Below, piece after piece: positions 52,184 through 60,998 of a stretch of DNA of 64,000 bases (position 1 is the stretch's first letter; every line of letters starts with the position of its first letter). The stretch lies in NCBI GenBank assembly GCA_016705235.1, contig JADIYP010000001.1, positions 248,001-312,000 of the forward strand, in the 5' to 3' direction. The notes beneath the pieces are model-generated. The model was not told the DNA's origin, made no database searches, and saw only the letters and a program-made list of their open reading frames with translations. Position numbers and translations under genes: made by a program. Source of the stretch: Candidatus Leptovillus affinis (lineage in GTDB: Bacteria; Chloroflexota; Anaerolineae; Promineifilales; Promineifilaceae).

Positions 52184-52258
52184 GGGGGGTTGGTTAGATG
52201 GTTTGTGGGGAGGTCAGCTAGCAAACCAACAAGTCATCCAACTTTCCTGAAGGTCTCT

Positions 52259-53575
52259 ATGAACGGAAAACAGCAGCAGGAAGTGAAAACGAAGACAGGT
52301 CCGGTAGGGACGCGGGCGCAAACGGCCGTATCTGCCCCCATGCCCGACCTGACAATTGCCCAAACGGCCGTGCTCCAATGGCAGCGCCAGCAGGGCAATA
52401 CCTACGTCCAACGCCGGTTGGCCCAGGGCATCGCCGACATCCAGCGCGACTGCCCGCCCGACTGCCCCCGCGAGCCGCGCCGCCGTGTGCCCGGCCTGGA
52501 CGATGACCTGGTGATGCAGGTCGAAGACGCCATCGACAACAGCAACCCCCAGGCAGCCATCAATCTGGTGGTGAATGCCCTGGCCGCCCAGGGCCGCATC
52601 AACACCAGCGAGCTAGACGGCGGCACGATGCGCTACGGCGCGGCCATGACCGACGAAGGCCACACCACGTCCTATTGGGACAAAGACCCGGCCACCCACC
52701 CGGACGCCCGCATGTTGCCTTTTGAAGTCACCATTGGACCGGCCGCCCTGACCGACGTACCCTGGCTGTATGCCACCGTCATCCACGAATGGCGGCACGT
52801 GCAGCAGTTCCGCGTGCCTATGGCCATGGCCGACCGCGATGCCGCCACCGAAGCCGACGCCTATCTCAACGGCATTGAGCAGGCGTGGGCCAGCGGCCTG
52901 ACTACCGAACAGGTGACAGAATTATTTAACCGCCTGCGCGATGACCACTGGAGCCGCCTGACCGACCCCACCATTCGCGCCAGCTTGCAGCCGCGCTACG
53001 ACGCGGCGCAGGCTTATGTCAATAGTTTCACTACCAGCGGCCTTGCGCCGCGTGTTTTCCAACGGCTAGACATGGTGCAAATATTCTTTGCGACCGGCAG
53101 CGCGGCTTTGGACAGCACGGCCAATACGGAAATTGGCATTTTGGTGGATCGGGCCAATTTGTTGCGCTCCGACCACCCCGATTATGACCTGCGCTGGACC
53201 ATCACCGGCTTTGCCAGCCCGCGCTGGCAGCACCCGCGCCGGGGCGAAATGCCCGCCGATCTGAACCAGGCGCTGTCGCGGCAGCGGGCCGATACCACGC
53301 TGGCGCAAATCCAAAACGCCTTCCGCGCGGAAGGTAGTGGGAACTGCGATTTCCACATCCAGACCTGCGCGCCGGAAGCCGTGACGGTAGATGATCCCAC
53401 CTGGGACTCGCTGGCGCGCGGCGAGGGATCTGCACCGGCACTGGCTGAGGGGCGTGACCTCAACAGCGACGATCAGCATGACCGGCGGGTGGATATTTTG
53501 GTGGAATTTAGCCCTGGACCACGTGTGCCCACACAGCCGCCCGGCTGGCTGGGCGGCGGCGGTGGCGGTGTGTAA
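52259..53575 (+). CDS. eCIS cargo-like protein: HExxH-type peptidase region plus OmpA-like domain
   Basis: The 438-residue protein starts with a disordered stretch carrying AVLQWQRQQGNTYVQRRLAQ (38-57), the same motif as in the DUF4157 protein. A middle region has ATVIHEWRHVQQF (HEWRH at 176-180, zinc-peptidase-like) and an alanine-rich helical part. A C-terminal OmpA-type domain (about 270-420: VQIFFATGSAALDSTANTEIGILVDRANLL, ITGFASPRWQHPRRGEMPADLNQALSRQRADTTLAQIQ) follows. A Gly-rich tail ends the protein. No signal peptide is present. The motif and position fit a loaded cargo or a peptidoglycan-binding baseplate accessory. Confidence 0.72.
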   Translation: MNGKQQQEVKTKTGPVGTRAQTAVSAPMPDLTIAQTAVLQWQRQQGNTYVQRRLAQGIADIQRDCPPDCPREPRRRVPGLDDDLVMQVEDAIDNSNPQAAINLVVNALAAQGRINTSELDGGTMRYGAAMTDEGHTTSYWDKDPATHPDARMLPFEVTIGPAALTDVPWLYATVIHEWRHVQQFRVPMAMADRDAATEADAYLNGIEQAWASGLTTEQVTELFNRLRDDHWSRLTDPTIRASLQPRYDAAQAYVNSFTTSGLAPRVFQRLDMVQIFFATGSAALDSTANTEIGILVDRANLLRSDHPDYDLRWTITGFASPRWQHPRRGEMPADLNQALSRQRADTTLAQIQNAFRAEGSGNCDFHIQTCAPEAVTVDDPTWDSLARGEGSAPALAEGRDLNSDDQHDRRVDILVEFSPGPRVPTQPPGWLGGGGGGV

Positions 53576-53586
53576 GGAAGGTTTGA

Positions 53587-54810
53587 ATGAGTAAACATAA
53601 ACAGAAGTTGGCGCGCAGCAAACAAGAAAAACGGCCGTCACACGTCCCCACAAACACGGTGCAAACCGATGCCCCATCGGCTGCCAGCCAGCTACCGGAC
53701 CACGCCACGACACGGCCGTTGCGCCAGGCACAAATTTTGCAAATGCAGCAGCAGCAGGGGAACACGGCCGTGCTGCAGATGCGCCGCCCCACGACAACCT
53801 TCGACTTTGAGGAAGGCGAAACCATCACCAGCTCTACGTTCGATTTAGGGCGCACCGGCCGCCGCCCGTACGACGTCATCCAAGATCATGTCTCGCAGGT
53901 GACAACTGCGTTGGATAACATGCGCACAGCCGAACTTGGGGCTATCGAACAATTTCTGACGCACATGTCTTTTTCCAGCTCTCAAGAAGCCCAACCGGAT
54001 GTGCTGGGCGCGGTTTTTAAGCACGTTGGCACGCAGTTAATGAATGCGGCCATCGGCCGCCTGCCAAGCGTGGCCGGCATTCCTGCCTCCGAGATATTTG
54101 GCGTTATCCAGGCGATGACCGACGAAATGGAACGCGCCGCCGCTGCCCAACAATCGTATCAATTGGGGAACTTTATGACCTCGCTGCGCAACAGCACACT
54201 CACGGCCTACCAGACGGCCATTGCCACCATACAAACCGACAGTCGGCAAGAGTTAAGCCGACAGTTTACGGCGGCCGAGGGTCTTTGGGATGATGGCGAG
54301 GCCTCGGTGGTGGGGCAAAAGGCGACCTTCTTACGAGAGTTGGAGCAGCGTGGCCGGGCCATGTTAACGGCCGTGCCGCAGCCCATTCAATATGAAGAAG
54401 CGCTGTTGACCCGTTGGATAACAGACCGCCATGCCGGGGGTGAAGGAATGACCGATTGGGAGGGCAACGGCAAGGTTCAACTGAAGTTCGAGACGGATGT
54501 GAGTGATGGCAATTACAGCTATGAATTTCAGAGCGCCAAATTGTTTACGGCCACCAAATCGGGCAATGCGGCCGATATGTTGACGCGGGTGATGAACGAT
54601 CAGAACAAGAAAGTATACGAATTGGGCGTGCCGGTCCAGGTGATGTTACGCACAGAGGGCATGATGCCTGGCGGCCGTTCTTATTACGCTTTTTGGATCT
54701 ACGGGCCAGACCATTACGACCGCACGCATTGGCATGCGCCGGCCGACCGCGCCTGGCGCAACATGCCCTGGGATCCGATAGACAGCGTGCGACGCATTGA
54801 GGGTGGCTAA
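53587..54810 (+). CDS. eCIS cargo-like protein of unknown function
   Basis: A 407-residue protein begins with a basic, disordered N-terminus (MSKHKQKLARSKQEKRPSHV) followed by QILQMQQQQGNTAVLQM (49-65), the third copy of the motif. A helical region (about 95-240) leads to a C-terminal domain of about 150 residues (TDWEGNGKVQLKFETDVSDGNYSYEFQSAKLFTATKSGNAADMLTRVMNDQNKK, YYAFWIYGPDHYDRTHWHAP) rich in His and aromatic residues. I recognise no family. The absence of a signal peptide and its place right after another cargo-like gene suggest an effector. Confidence 0.65.
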   Translation: MSKHKQKLARSKQEKRPSHVPTNTVQTDAPSAASQLPDHATTRPLRQAQILQMQQQQGNTAVLQMRRPTTTFDFEEGETITSSTFDLGRTGRRPYDVIQDHVSQVTTALDNMRTAELGAIEQFLTHMSFSSSQEAQPDVLGAVFKHVGTQLMNAAIGRLPSVAGIPASEIFGVIQAMTDEMERAAAAQQSYQLGNFMTSLRNSTLTAYQTAIATIQTDSRQELSRQFTAAEGLWDDGEASVVGQKATFLRELEQRGRAMLTAVPQPIQYEEALLTRWITDRHAGGEGMTDWEGNGKVQLKFETDVSDGNYSYEFQSAKLFTATKSGNAADMLTRVMNDQNKKVYELGVPVQVMLRTEGMMPGGRSYYAFWIYGPDHYDRTHWHAPADRAWRNMPWDPIDSVRRIEGG

Positions 54811-55805
54811 TGGGCGAAGAATTTATTTTTCAATGGGCAATCACTGGCCCAGAAGTTTCAAAAATGGTGACGCTGACGGCGGGGGTAACTGTGATGGGCC
54901 GCCAACCTGGCGTGGATATTTTGCTGGAACATCCGCTGGTTTCGCGGCGGCACGCGCAGGTGACCACCACGCCCACCACCTGTGAGCTGACCGATTTGGG
55001 CAGCAGCAATGGCACACGGCTGAACGGCCGTCCGCTGCCCGCCAACACGCCAACGTATCTCCACCACAACGACGTTGTGGAGATGGGGCCGTTTAAGATC
55101 GTGATGGGGGTAACGGCCGTGCAGGCGGAGCCGGAGCTAGAGCCGGAGCTAGAGCCAGAGCTAGAGCTAGAGCTAGAGGAAGAGCTAAAGGAAGAGGAAG
55201 AGCCAAAACCAGTCATGCCCACGCCGGCTCATCCCAGTGCCCCGCCGCCCATTACGCCACCGCCCATTGCGCCGCCGCCGCCCATTACGCCGCCGCCACC
55301 CTCGCTCACCCCCATACCGCCGCCAGGACTCGCCATGCACAGCACGCGGCTGCTCAATTACCTGCCCGGCATCTACCACACCGACCTGATGAGCCGTTTT
55401 CTGGCCTTATTTGAATCGATCCTCATCCCGATTGAGTGGAACATCGACAACTTTGACCTGTACCTGGACCCGCAAACGTCGCCGGTGGGGTTTTTGCCCT
55501 GGTTGTGCAACTGGTTCGACGTGGTGTTCGACGACACCTGGAATGAACGGCAGCGGCGGCAGTTTTTAAGTGAAGCGGCAGAGCTGTACGGCCGTCGCGG
55601 AACCCAATGGGCCATGACGCGCCTGTTAGAAATTTACACCGGTCAAACCCCCCAAATCGACGACAAAACCGAAAAACTCGACCCCTTTACGTTTATTGTA
55701 AATATACCTGTAAGGGAAAAAGAGTTGAATCGAAGCTTAATTGAGCATATCATAGACAATAACAAACCAGCCCACACCACTTATAAATTACGGTTTAAGC
55801 AGTAA
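54810..55805 (+). CDS. FHA domain fused to a phage tail protein I (Afp12-like) domain
   Basis: The 331-residue protein starts with an FHA domain (about 15-95: VTVMGRQPGVDILLEHPLVSRRHAQVTTTPTTCELTDLGSSNGTRLNGRPL, with the G-R, SRRH and GSSNGT signatures of phosphothreonine binding). A Glu/Leu-rich then Pro-rich linker (about 105-172) follows. The tail protein I domain (LNYLPGIYHTDLMSRFLALFESILIPIEWNIDNFDLYLDPQTSPVGFLPWLCNWFDVVFDDTWNERQRRQFLSEAAELYGRRGTQWAMTRLLEIYTG) is last. It starts inside the stop of the previous gene (TAATG). The fusion suggests phosphorylation-dependent baseplate assembly. Confidence 0.9.
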   Translation: MGEEFIFQWAITGPEVSKMVTLTAGVTVMGRQPGVDILLEHPLVSRRHAQVTTTPTTCELTDLGSSNGTRLNGRPLPANTPTYLHHNDVVEMGPFKIVMGVTAVQAEPELEPELEPELELELEEELKEEEEPKPVMPTPAHPSAPPPITPPPIAPPPPITPPPPSLTPIPPPGLAMHSTRLLNYLPGIYHTDLMSRFLALFESILIPIEWNIDNFDLYLDPQTSPVGFLPWLCNWFDVVFDDTWNERQRRQFLSEAAELYGRRGTQWAMTRLLEIYTGQTPQIDDKTEKLDPFTFIVNIPVREKELNRSLIEHIIDNNKPAHTTYKLRFKQ

Positions 55806-55930
55806 AAGCTGTCGAGTAGTCGAGTAATCCAGTAGTCGAATAGTCTGGTAGTCTCATAGAAACGATTGACTACTCGACTAACCAACTACAAGACTACCGG
55901 ACTACAAGACTATCAGACCAACACACACAC
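55806..55930. repeat. AGTCGAGTAGTC-type imperfect palindrome before the kinase gene
   Basis: GTCGAGTAGTCGAGTAATCC words on the left are complementary to GACTACTCGACTAACC and GACTACAAGACTAC words on the right, so nearly the whole 120-bp spacer can fold. It may act as a terminator or attenuator between the eCIS genes and the kinase. ACACACACAC precedes the ATG and no clear ribosome site exists. Confidence 0.6.
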
Positions 55931-58900
55931 ATGAATAACATAATCGGACAACAAATCGACACCTATCGCATCGAAGCCCGGCTGGGAGCCGGCGGCATGG
56001 GCGCGGTCTACCGCGCCTACGACATGGCGCTGGCCAGACGCGTGGCGCTGAAGATCATGCACGAGCAGTTCGCCAGCCAGCCCCAATTCCAACGCCGCTT
56101 CATGCAAGAAGCCCAGGCGATTGCCCGGCTCAGTCATCCGGCCATTGTCATCATCCATCGCTTCGATAACAAACAGGGCTACCTGTACATCGTGATGGAG
56201 TACGTCAACGGCCTGAGTCTGGGCGCATACATCAAGCAGTTGGCGCAGCGCAACCAGGTGATGCTGCTCAGCGAAACGGCCCACATCATCGCTCAGGTAG
56301 CCGACGCGCTGGGATATGCCCACCGCCAGGGCGTGGTCCACCGCGACATCAAGCCGGATAACGTCATCATCAAGCCGCTGGATCAGCCAGAACGCGAAGG
56401 CGAACCGGCGGTTCGCTCCGTGGTGACAGATTTTGGTCTGGCCAAGCTGCTGCAAGGGGGGATTGAAACCCAGTCCGGCACATTTATGGGCACGCTGCCC
56501 TACATGTCGCCGGAACAGGCGTTGGCAAAAGATGTAGACGGCCGTTCCGACATCTATTCCCTGGGCGTCGTCCTTTACCAACTGGCCACCGGCAAACTCC
56601 CCTTCGATATCCAAACCCCCACCGAAGCCGTTCTCAAACACCTCAACGAAGTGCCGCCGCCGCCGCGCACGCTGCAACCCGGCCTGCCTGCGGCGTTGGA
56701 AGCCGTCATCATTAAATCGCTGGCTAAAGAACCCGCCGACCGCTACCAAACCGGCGAAGCGATGGCCCAGGCGCTGCGCGCCGCCGCCGCCGGCCTGACC
56801 CCGGAAGATGTAACCGTATTTAAAACGGCCGCCGCCAGCAACATTGTCAGCCTGATGACCCAACTGGAAACCCCCGGCAACATGGCTGAGCCATCGCAGT
56901 GGGACGTGGCCGCTGCCGCGCCCGGCGCCGCCGACCGCCTGATCATTGCTCAGGAAAACGAAACCAACCGACCGCAAGACCTGAATAAAAAATCGCTTGT
57001 CATCGGGCGCACGGATGAAAACGACGTCGTGCTGCCCGGTAAAGGCGTTTCGCGCCGCCATGCACGGCTGGAAAAAACGGCCGTCGGCTGGCAAGTTATC
57101 GACCTCGGCAGCACCAACGGCACCTTTCTGGAAGGCAGCAAACTCCTACCCGACGTGGCCGAAAACTGGGCCGCCGGTGAAACCCTGCGCATCGGCTCGT
57201 TCCATTTGCAATGGCAAGCCGGCCAAAAATCGGCCGTTCCACAGCCTGGCATACCGTTGGGCGGGCAAACCTATCAGGCCACGATGCCTATTTCCGCCAC
57301 GCCCGGCTCATCACAAATTCAGAGCAGCAGCGGCCAGCTAGGCATGGTCGTTCACCCCACCCACGTGGACGTAACGCCCGGCCAACGCGCCGACATGCAA
57401 GTGGAACTCTTTAACCAGGGCATGACGGTCGATCATTTCAATTTGAACATGGAAGGATTACCGGCCAATTGGGTTACGCTGCCCACCGAATCCTTGCAAC
57501 TCATGCCCGGCGCGCGCGGTTCTCAGCCGGTAGCCATTCACCCCCCGGCCGACAGCACAGCCCGTTCTGGCCAACACCGCTACCGGCTGGTGGTCACCTC
57601 GCGCTCAGACCAAAAAGAATCGGCGGCCGTCTCTGGCAGCGTTACGGTGAAGCCCTTCACCCGCTTCAGCCTGGACATGCGCCCCAAACGGCTCAAAAGT
57701 TCGGGCGCCTGCCGCCTGCTCATTCGCAATGATGGCAATTTTGACACGACATTTAATGTGGTCGGGCGCGATCCGGGCGAGGCCATCACATTCCACACGC
57801 CCCACACCCGAATCCCCATTGCTGCCGGTAATTCGTCTACACTGGACATGGTGCTGGCGGCCAAGAAACGGCCGTTCCTCGGCCAAAAACAAACCCTGCC
57901 CTTTGAAGTACAGGTCAGCACCGCCTCCAGCGACCAACAAAGCATCTCCGGCCAGCTAGACGTGACGCCCATCATTCCCGCCTGGGTTCCTGGGGTTCTG
58001 ATGGCGCTGCTGGTTATTCTGTGCATTGCTCTGGTTGCCGGCTACGCCTACGTCAACCAGCAAAATCAGGCCGCTCAGGCCACGGTCGAGGCCATCGCCA
58101 ATGCCCAGGTGGCCGCAACCCAAACACAAGAGGCGCTGGTTTCGGCCGCCTCTTTGGGCACGCGCGGCGCGGAAGAAGCAGCGGCAGCGACAGCGACATC
58201 CCTGGCGGCCACGGCCGTTGCTCAGGGCGACGACGATGGCGACGGCTTGAGCAATCAGCAAGAACTAAGCCTGGGCACGCTGCCCAACAACCCGGACACC
58301 GACGGCGACGGTCTGAACGACGGGGCCGAAGTGAACCAATTTGGCACACAGCCCAAAAACAAAGATACCGACGGCGACACCCTGCCCGACGGCGCAGAGG
58401 TAAACGACCATAAAACGTCGCCCACCAACCCGGACACCGACAACGACGGCACGCCGGACGGCATCGAGGTTGCCGCCGGCAGCAACCCGCTGCTGCCGCC
58501 AACGGCCACGCCCACCCTGACGCCGCAACCGGACCCGGTGACGCCAACCTTTACGCCTACGCCCAGCGTGACGCCGGAAACGGCCGTTGGCCCCTGGGAT
58601 GGCGTCTGGGCCAGCACCTGCGCCTACCTGGAATGCAGCGACGTCACCCTCAACCAGGCCGACGGCAGCGAAACCGTCACCGGTTCCTTCCAGGCCGTAG
58701 CCGGGTCGGGCACGCTCGTTGGCATTGTAGAAGAAGATCGCCTGACAGGAACCTGGTCGCTAAACGGCAGCAATGGCACGTTCGATTTCTGGTTAGCGCC
58801 AGACGGCAACACCTGGCAGGGCAACTGGGACAGAACGGCCGGCTGGTGCGCCACCCGAGACCCCGGCGTGTTTGATTTGCCCGTACCATGCGGCCTGGCC

Positions 58901-59278
58901 CGTTGGTACGGCGATTGGACAACGACCTATGAGACACTCACCATTGTCCAACATGGCGTAGACTTTGAAGGCACATACGCTAACGGACAAGGCACTGTTA
59001 GCGGGACGATTGACGGTACGCTGATTAGCGGAAATTGGTTCCGCAACGGCAGTTCTGGCACATTGGAATACTTTATGATCGGCAACGGCGAGCAGTTCAA
59101 CGGCAACTGGGACGATAACAACGCCTGGTGCGGCCAGCGCAGCGGCGCCCCGGAACCTTCCACCTGCCTGAATCAGGGCAACATCATCTTTATCCCGCCG
59201 ATCATCATGGTGACGCTGCAACCGAATCTACCCATTTTACCCATTCAGCCGATCTTTATTCCGACCCCGACACCGTAG
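55931..59278 (+). CDS. Receptor-type Ser/Thr protein kinase with internal FHA and extracellular Ca-repeat domains
   Basis: The 1115-residue protein has a PknB-type kinase (1-270: GAGGMGAVYRAYD, VVHRDIKPDN near 136, DFGLAKLL near 166, TLPYMSPEQA). An FHA domain follows (about 352-421: VIGRTDENDVVLPGKGVSRRHARLEK, DLGSTNGTFLEG). Two Ig/CARDB-like domains (about 455-680) and one transmembrane helix (about 688-706) come next. Outside the membrane are thrombospondin type 3-like calcium repeats (about 766-853: DDDGDGLSNQQE, DTDGDGLNDGAE), a Pro/Thr linker and two beta repeats. It sits 126 bp after the FHA-tail gene and is the obvious candidate kinase for it. Confidence 0.92.
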   Translation: MNNIIGQQIDTYRIEARLGAGGMGAVYRAYDMALARRVALKIMHEQFASQPQFQRRFMQEAQAIARLSHPAIVIIHRFDNKQGYLYIVMEYVNGLSLGAYIKQLAQRNQVMLLSETAHIIAQVADALGYAHRQGVVHRDIKPDNVIIKPLDQPEREGEPAVRSVVTDFGLAKLLQGGIETQSGTFMGTLPYMSPEQALAKDVDGRSDIYSLGVVLYQLATGKLPFDIQTPTEAVLKHLNEVPPPPRTLQPGLPAALEAVIIKSLAKEPADRYQTGEAMAQALRAAAAGLTPEDVTVFKTAAASNIVSLMTQLETPGNMAEPSQWDVAAAAPGAADRLIIAQENETNRPQDLNKKSLVIGRTDENDVVLPGKGVSRRHARLEKTAVGWQVIDLGSTNGTFLEGSKLLPDVAENWAAGETLRIGSFHLQWQAGQKSAVPQPGIPLGGQTYQATMPISATPGSSQIQSSSGQLGMVVHPTHVDVTPGQRADMQVELFNQGMTVDHFNLNMEGLPANWVTLPTESLQLMPGARGSQPVAIHPPADSTARSGQHRYRLVVTSRSDQKESAAVSGSVTVKPFTRFSLDMRPKRLKSSGACRLLIRNDGNFDTTFNVVGRDPGEAITFHTPHTRIPIAAGNSSTLDMVLAAKKRPFLGQKQTLPFEVQVSTASSDQQSISGQLDVTPIIPAWVPGVLMALLVILCIALVAGYAYVNQQNQAAQATVEAIANAQVAATQTQEALVSAASLGTRGAEEAAAATATSLAATAVAQGDDDGDGLSNQQELSLGTLPNNPDTDGDGLNDGAEVNQFGTQPKNKDTDGDTLPDGAEVNDHKTSPTNPDTDNDGTPDGIEVAAGSNPLLPPTATPTLTPQPDPVTPTFTPTPSVTPETAVGPWDGVWASTCAYLECSDVTLNQADGSETVTGSFQAVAGSGTLVGIVEEDRLTGTWSLNGSNGTFDFWLAPDGNTWQGNWDRTAGWCATRDPGVFDLPVPCGLARWYGDWTTTYETLTIVQHGVDFEGTYANGQGTVSGTIDGTLISGNWFRNGSSGTLEYFMIGNGEQFNGNWDDNNAWCGQRSGAPEPSTCLNQGNIIFIPPIIMVTLQPNLPILPIQPIFIPTPTP

Positions 59279-59425
59279 AGCATCACCTCAGGCCTCGCCA
59301 CACAGCCGATGAGCGGAACAGAGAACCCGTTTCGCTCATCGGCGCAAAACCGGCAACCATTAACAAGGAACAAGCACCGGTTAACAGGGCGTTGCGGCTG
59401 TTGGCTGTGCATTCGGGAAGTGACG

Positions 59426-60361
59426 ATGAAGCGTAGATGGTTGGCGCGATGGGTGGGAACGGCCGTCATCGGCCTGTTGTTGGGCTGTAATCTGGCGACG
59501 GCCGTCACCCCCACGCCTTTTCCCACCGCCATGCCCACACTCTCTCTGGTCTTGCCGCAAACCGCCACGCCTACCCTGGCTCCGCTGCCCACGGCGACCG
59601 CCATCCCCGTGGCTACAACGCAGTCTACAGCCACCAGCCTGCCGCCGGTGCCCAATCTGGCTACGGCCGTTCCCGGCCCTACGGCCGTTCCCGGCCCCAC
59701 CCACTTTAGCAATCTGCGGTTTGCCAGCAGCCCCGCCAACCCGCCACAAACCGATTTTCCCGTGGGCACAGAAGAAGTATTTGCCCTGTGGGATTTTAGC
59801 GGCATGAACAATGGCGACAGAGTGCAGCGCATCTGGCGCAAAGATGGCGCGGTCTGGCTGAACCGCGAAGAAGCCTGGACCGCCGGACCAACCGGCGTGG
59901 TGACAGACGTGTCTATTTATGACCGCAGCCTGGGCGGGTTGGACCCGGGCCTGTACGAAGTGGAGCTTTATGTCAATGGCTTGTGGCAGGGAAACGGCCG
60001 TTTCACCATTTTGCCGCGCCCTGCTCCCGGAGACCCGTCCTTTGCCAATTTGCATTTTGCGGAAACGGCCGTTGGCCCGCCGCAAACCAGCTTCCCCGCC
60101 TGGACGCGCCAGATTTTTGCCGTGTGGAATTACCAAAACATGGGCGTCAGCGATGTGGTCCGGCGTACCTGGCTGAAAGACGGCCAGCCCTGGCTGGTAC
60201 GCGAAGACACCTGGGATTACCTCCACTACGGGCCGCAAGGCATGGTGAACGATGTCTCCATTTATGACTTTGAAACCGGCCTGCCGCCGGGTGATTATGA
60301 ATTGCTTCTTTCGTTAAATGGGGTACAACAATTGACGGCATCTTTTACCATCACCCAATAG
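59426..60361 (+). CDS. Lipoprotein with two related beta domains
   Basis: A 311-residue protein has a lipoprotein signal (MKRRWLARWVGTAVIGLLLGCN, Cys21) and a Pro/Thr linker (about 25-90). Two similar domains follow: FSNLRFASSPANPPQTDFPVGTEEVFALWDFSGMNNGDRVQRIWRKDGAVWLNREEAW and FANLHFAETAVGPPQTSFPAWTRQIFAVWNYQNMGVSDVVRRTWLKDGQPWLVRED. Each ends in YELxLxLNGxxQ...F. The duplication is clear; the family is not recognised. The start at 59426 is chosen by the signal peptide. Confidence 0.78.
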   Translation: MKRRWLARWVGTAVIGLLLGCNLATAVTPTPFPTAMPTLSLVLPQTATPTLAPLPTATAIPVATTQSTATSLPPVPNLATAVPGPTAVPGPTHFSNLRFASSPANPPQTDFPVGTEEVFALWDFSGMNNGDRVQRIWRKDGAVWLNREEAWTAGPTGVVTDVSIYDRSLGGLDPGLYEVELYVNGLWQGNGRFTILPRPAPGDPSFANLHFAETAVGPPQTSFPAWTRQIFAVWNYQNMGVSDVVRRTWLKDGQPWLVREDTWDYLHYGPQGMVNDVSIYDFETGLPPGDYELLLSLNGVQQLTASFTITQ

Positions 60362-60392
60362 CAGTTTATGCAAACAATGCGCAAGAGGCAGT

Positions 60393-60989
60393 ATGGAACG
60401 GTTAGAAACATTCAACGGGCCGGAGATTCCGGCAGGCTTTTATTGGTTCAATCCACCCGCCGCCAGTCGTTTTGGCAATGGCCTGGAGATGGAAACCAAA
60501 CCAGAGACAGATTTCTGGCAAACAACCCACTATGGCTTTCAGCGCGATGACGGGCACTGCCTGTTTACGCGCATCAGCGGCGATTTCACCATCAGCACGC
60601 ACGTCAGGTTTACGCCGCGCAGCCAGTATGACCAGTGCGGCCTGATGCTGCGCCTGAACGCCGAGAACTGGATCAAGATGGGCATGGAGTATGAGGATAC
60701 GGCCGTCAGCCGCCTCGGCTCGGTGGTAACAAATTTAGGCTATTCCGACTGGGCGACACAGGACATCAGCTCAGAGGTGGGCGAACGATGGTACCGTCTC
60801 AGCCGCAATGGCAACGATTTCTTGCTGGAACAATCGGCCGATGGCCTGGCCTGGCAGCAAATGCGCATCACCCACTTACACGCCGGTCCGCCGCAAATCG
60901 AAGTGGGGCCTTATGCGTGCAGCCCCATCGGGCAAGATTTTTGGTGTCGTTTCTCCTGGGTGGAAATCAGTCCTAACAAGTGGCTGTAG
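60393..60989 (+). CDS. DUF1349 (concanavalin-like) protein
   Basis: A 198-residue protein with the DUF1349 lectin-like jelly-roll: FYWFNPPAASRFGNGLEMETKPETDFWQTTHYGFQRDDGHCLFTRISGDFTISTHVRFTPRSQYDQCGLMLRLNAENWIKMGMEYEDTAVSRLGSVVTNLGYSDWATQDI, then WYRLSRNGNDFLLEQSADGLAWQQMRI. It has no signal peptide. Members of the family (e.g. YwnE/Pte-like yeast and bacterial proteins) have no firmly established role. Confidence 0.85.
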   Translation: MERLETFNGPEIPAGFYWFNPPAASRFGNGLEMETKPETDFWQTTHYGFQRDDGHCLFTRISGDFTISTHVRFTPRSQYDQCGLMLRLNAENWIKMGMEYEDTAVSRLGSVVTNLGYSDWATQDISSEVGERWYRLSRNGNDFLLEQSADGLAWQQMRITHLHAGPPQIEVGPYACSPIGQDFWCRFSWVEISPNKWL

Positions 60990-60998
60990 GCGGAAAAT

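Noticed and set aside
55913..57094. 393-residue minus-strand frame opposite the kinase
   Set aside because: Antisense shadow of conserved kinase motifs.
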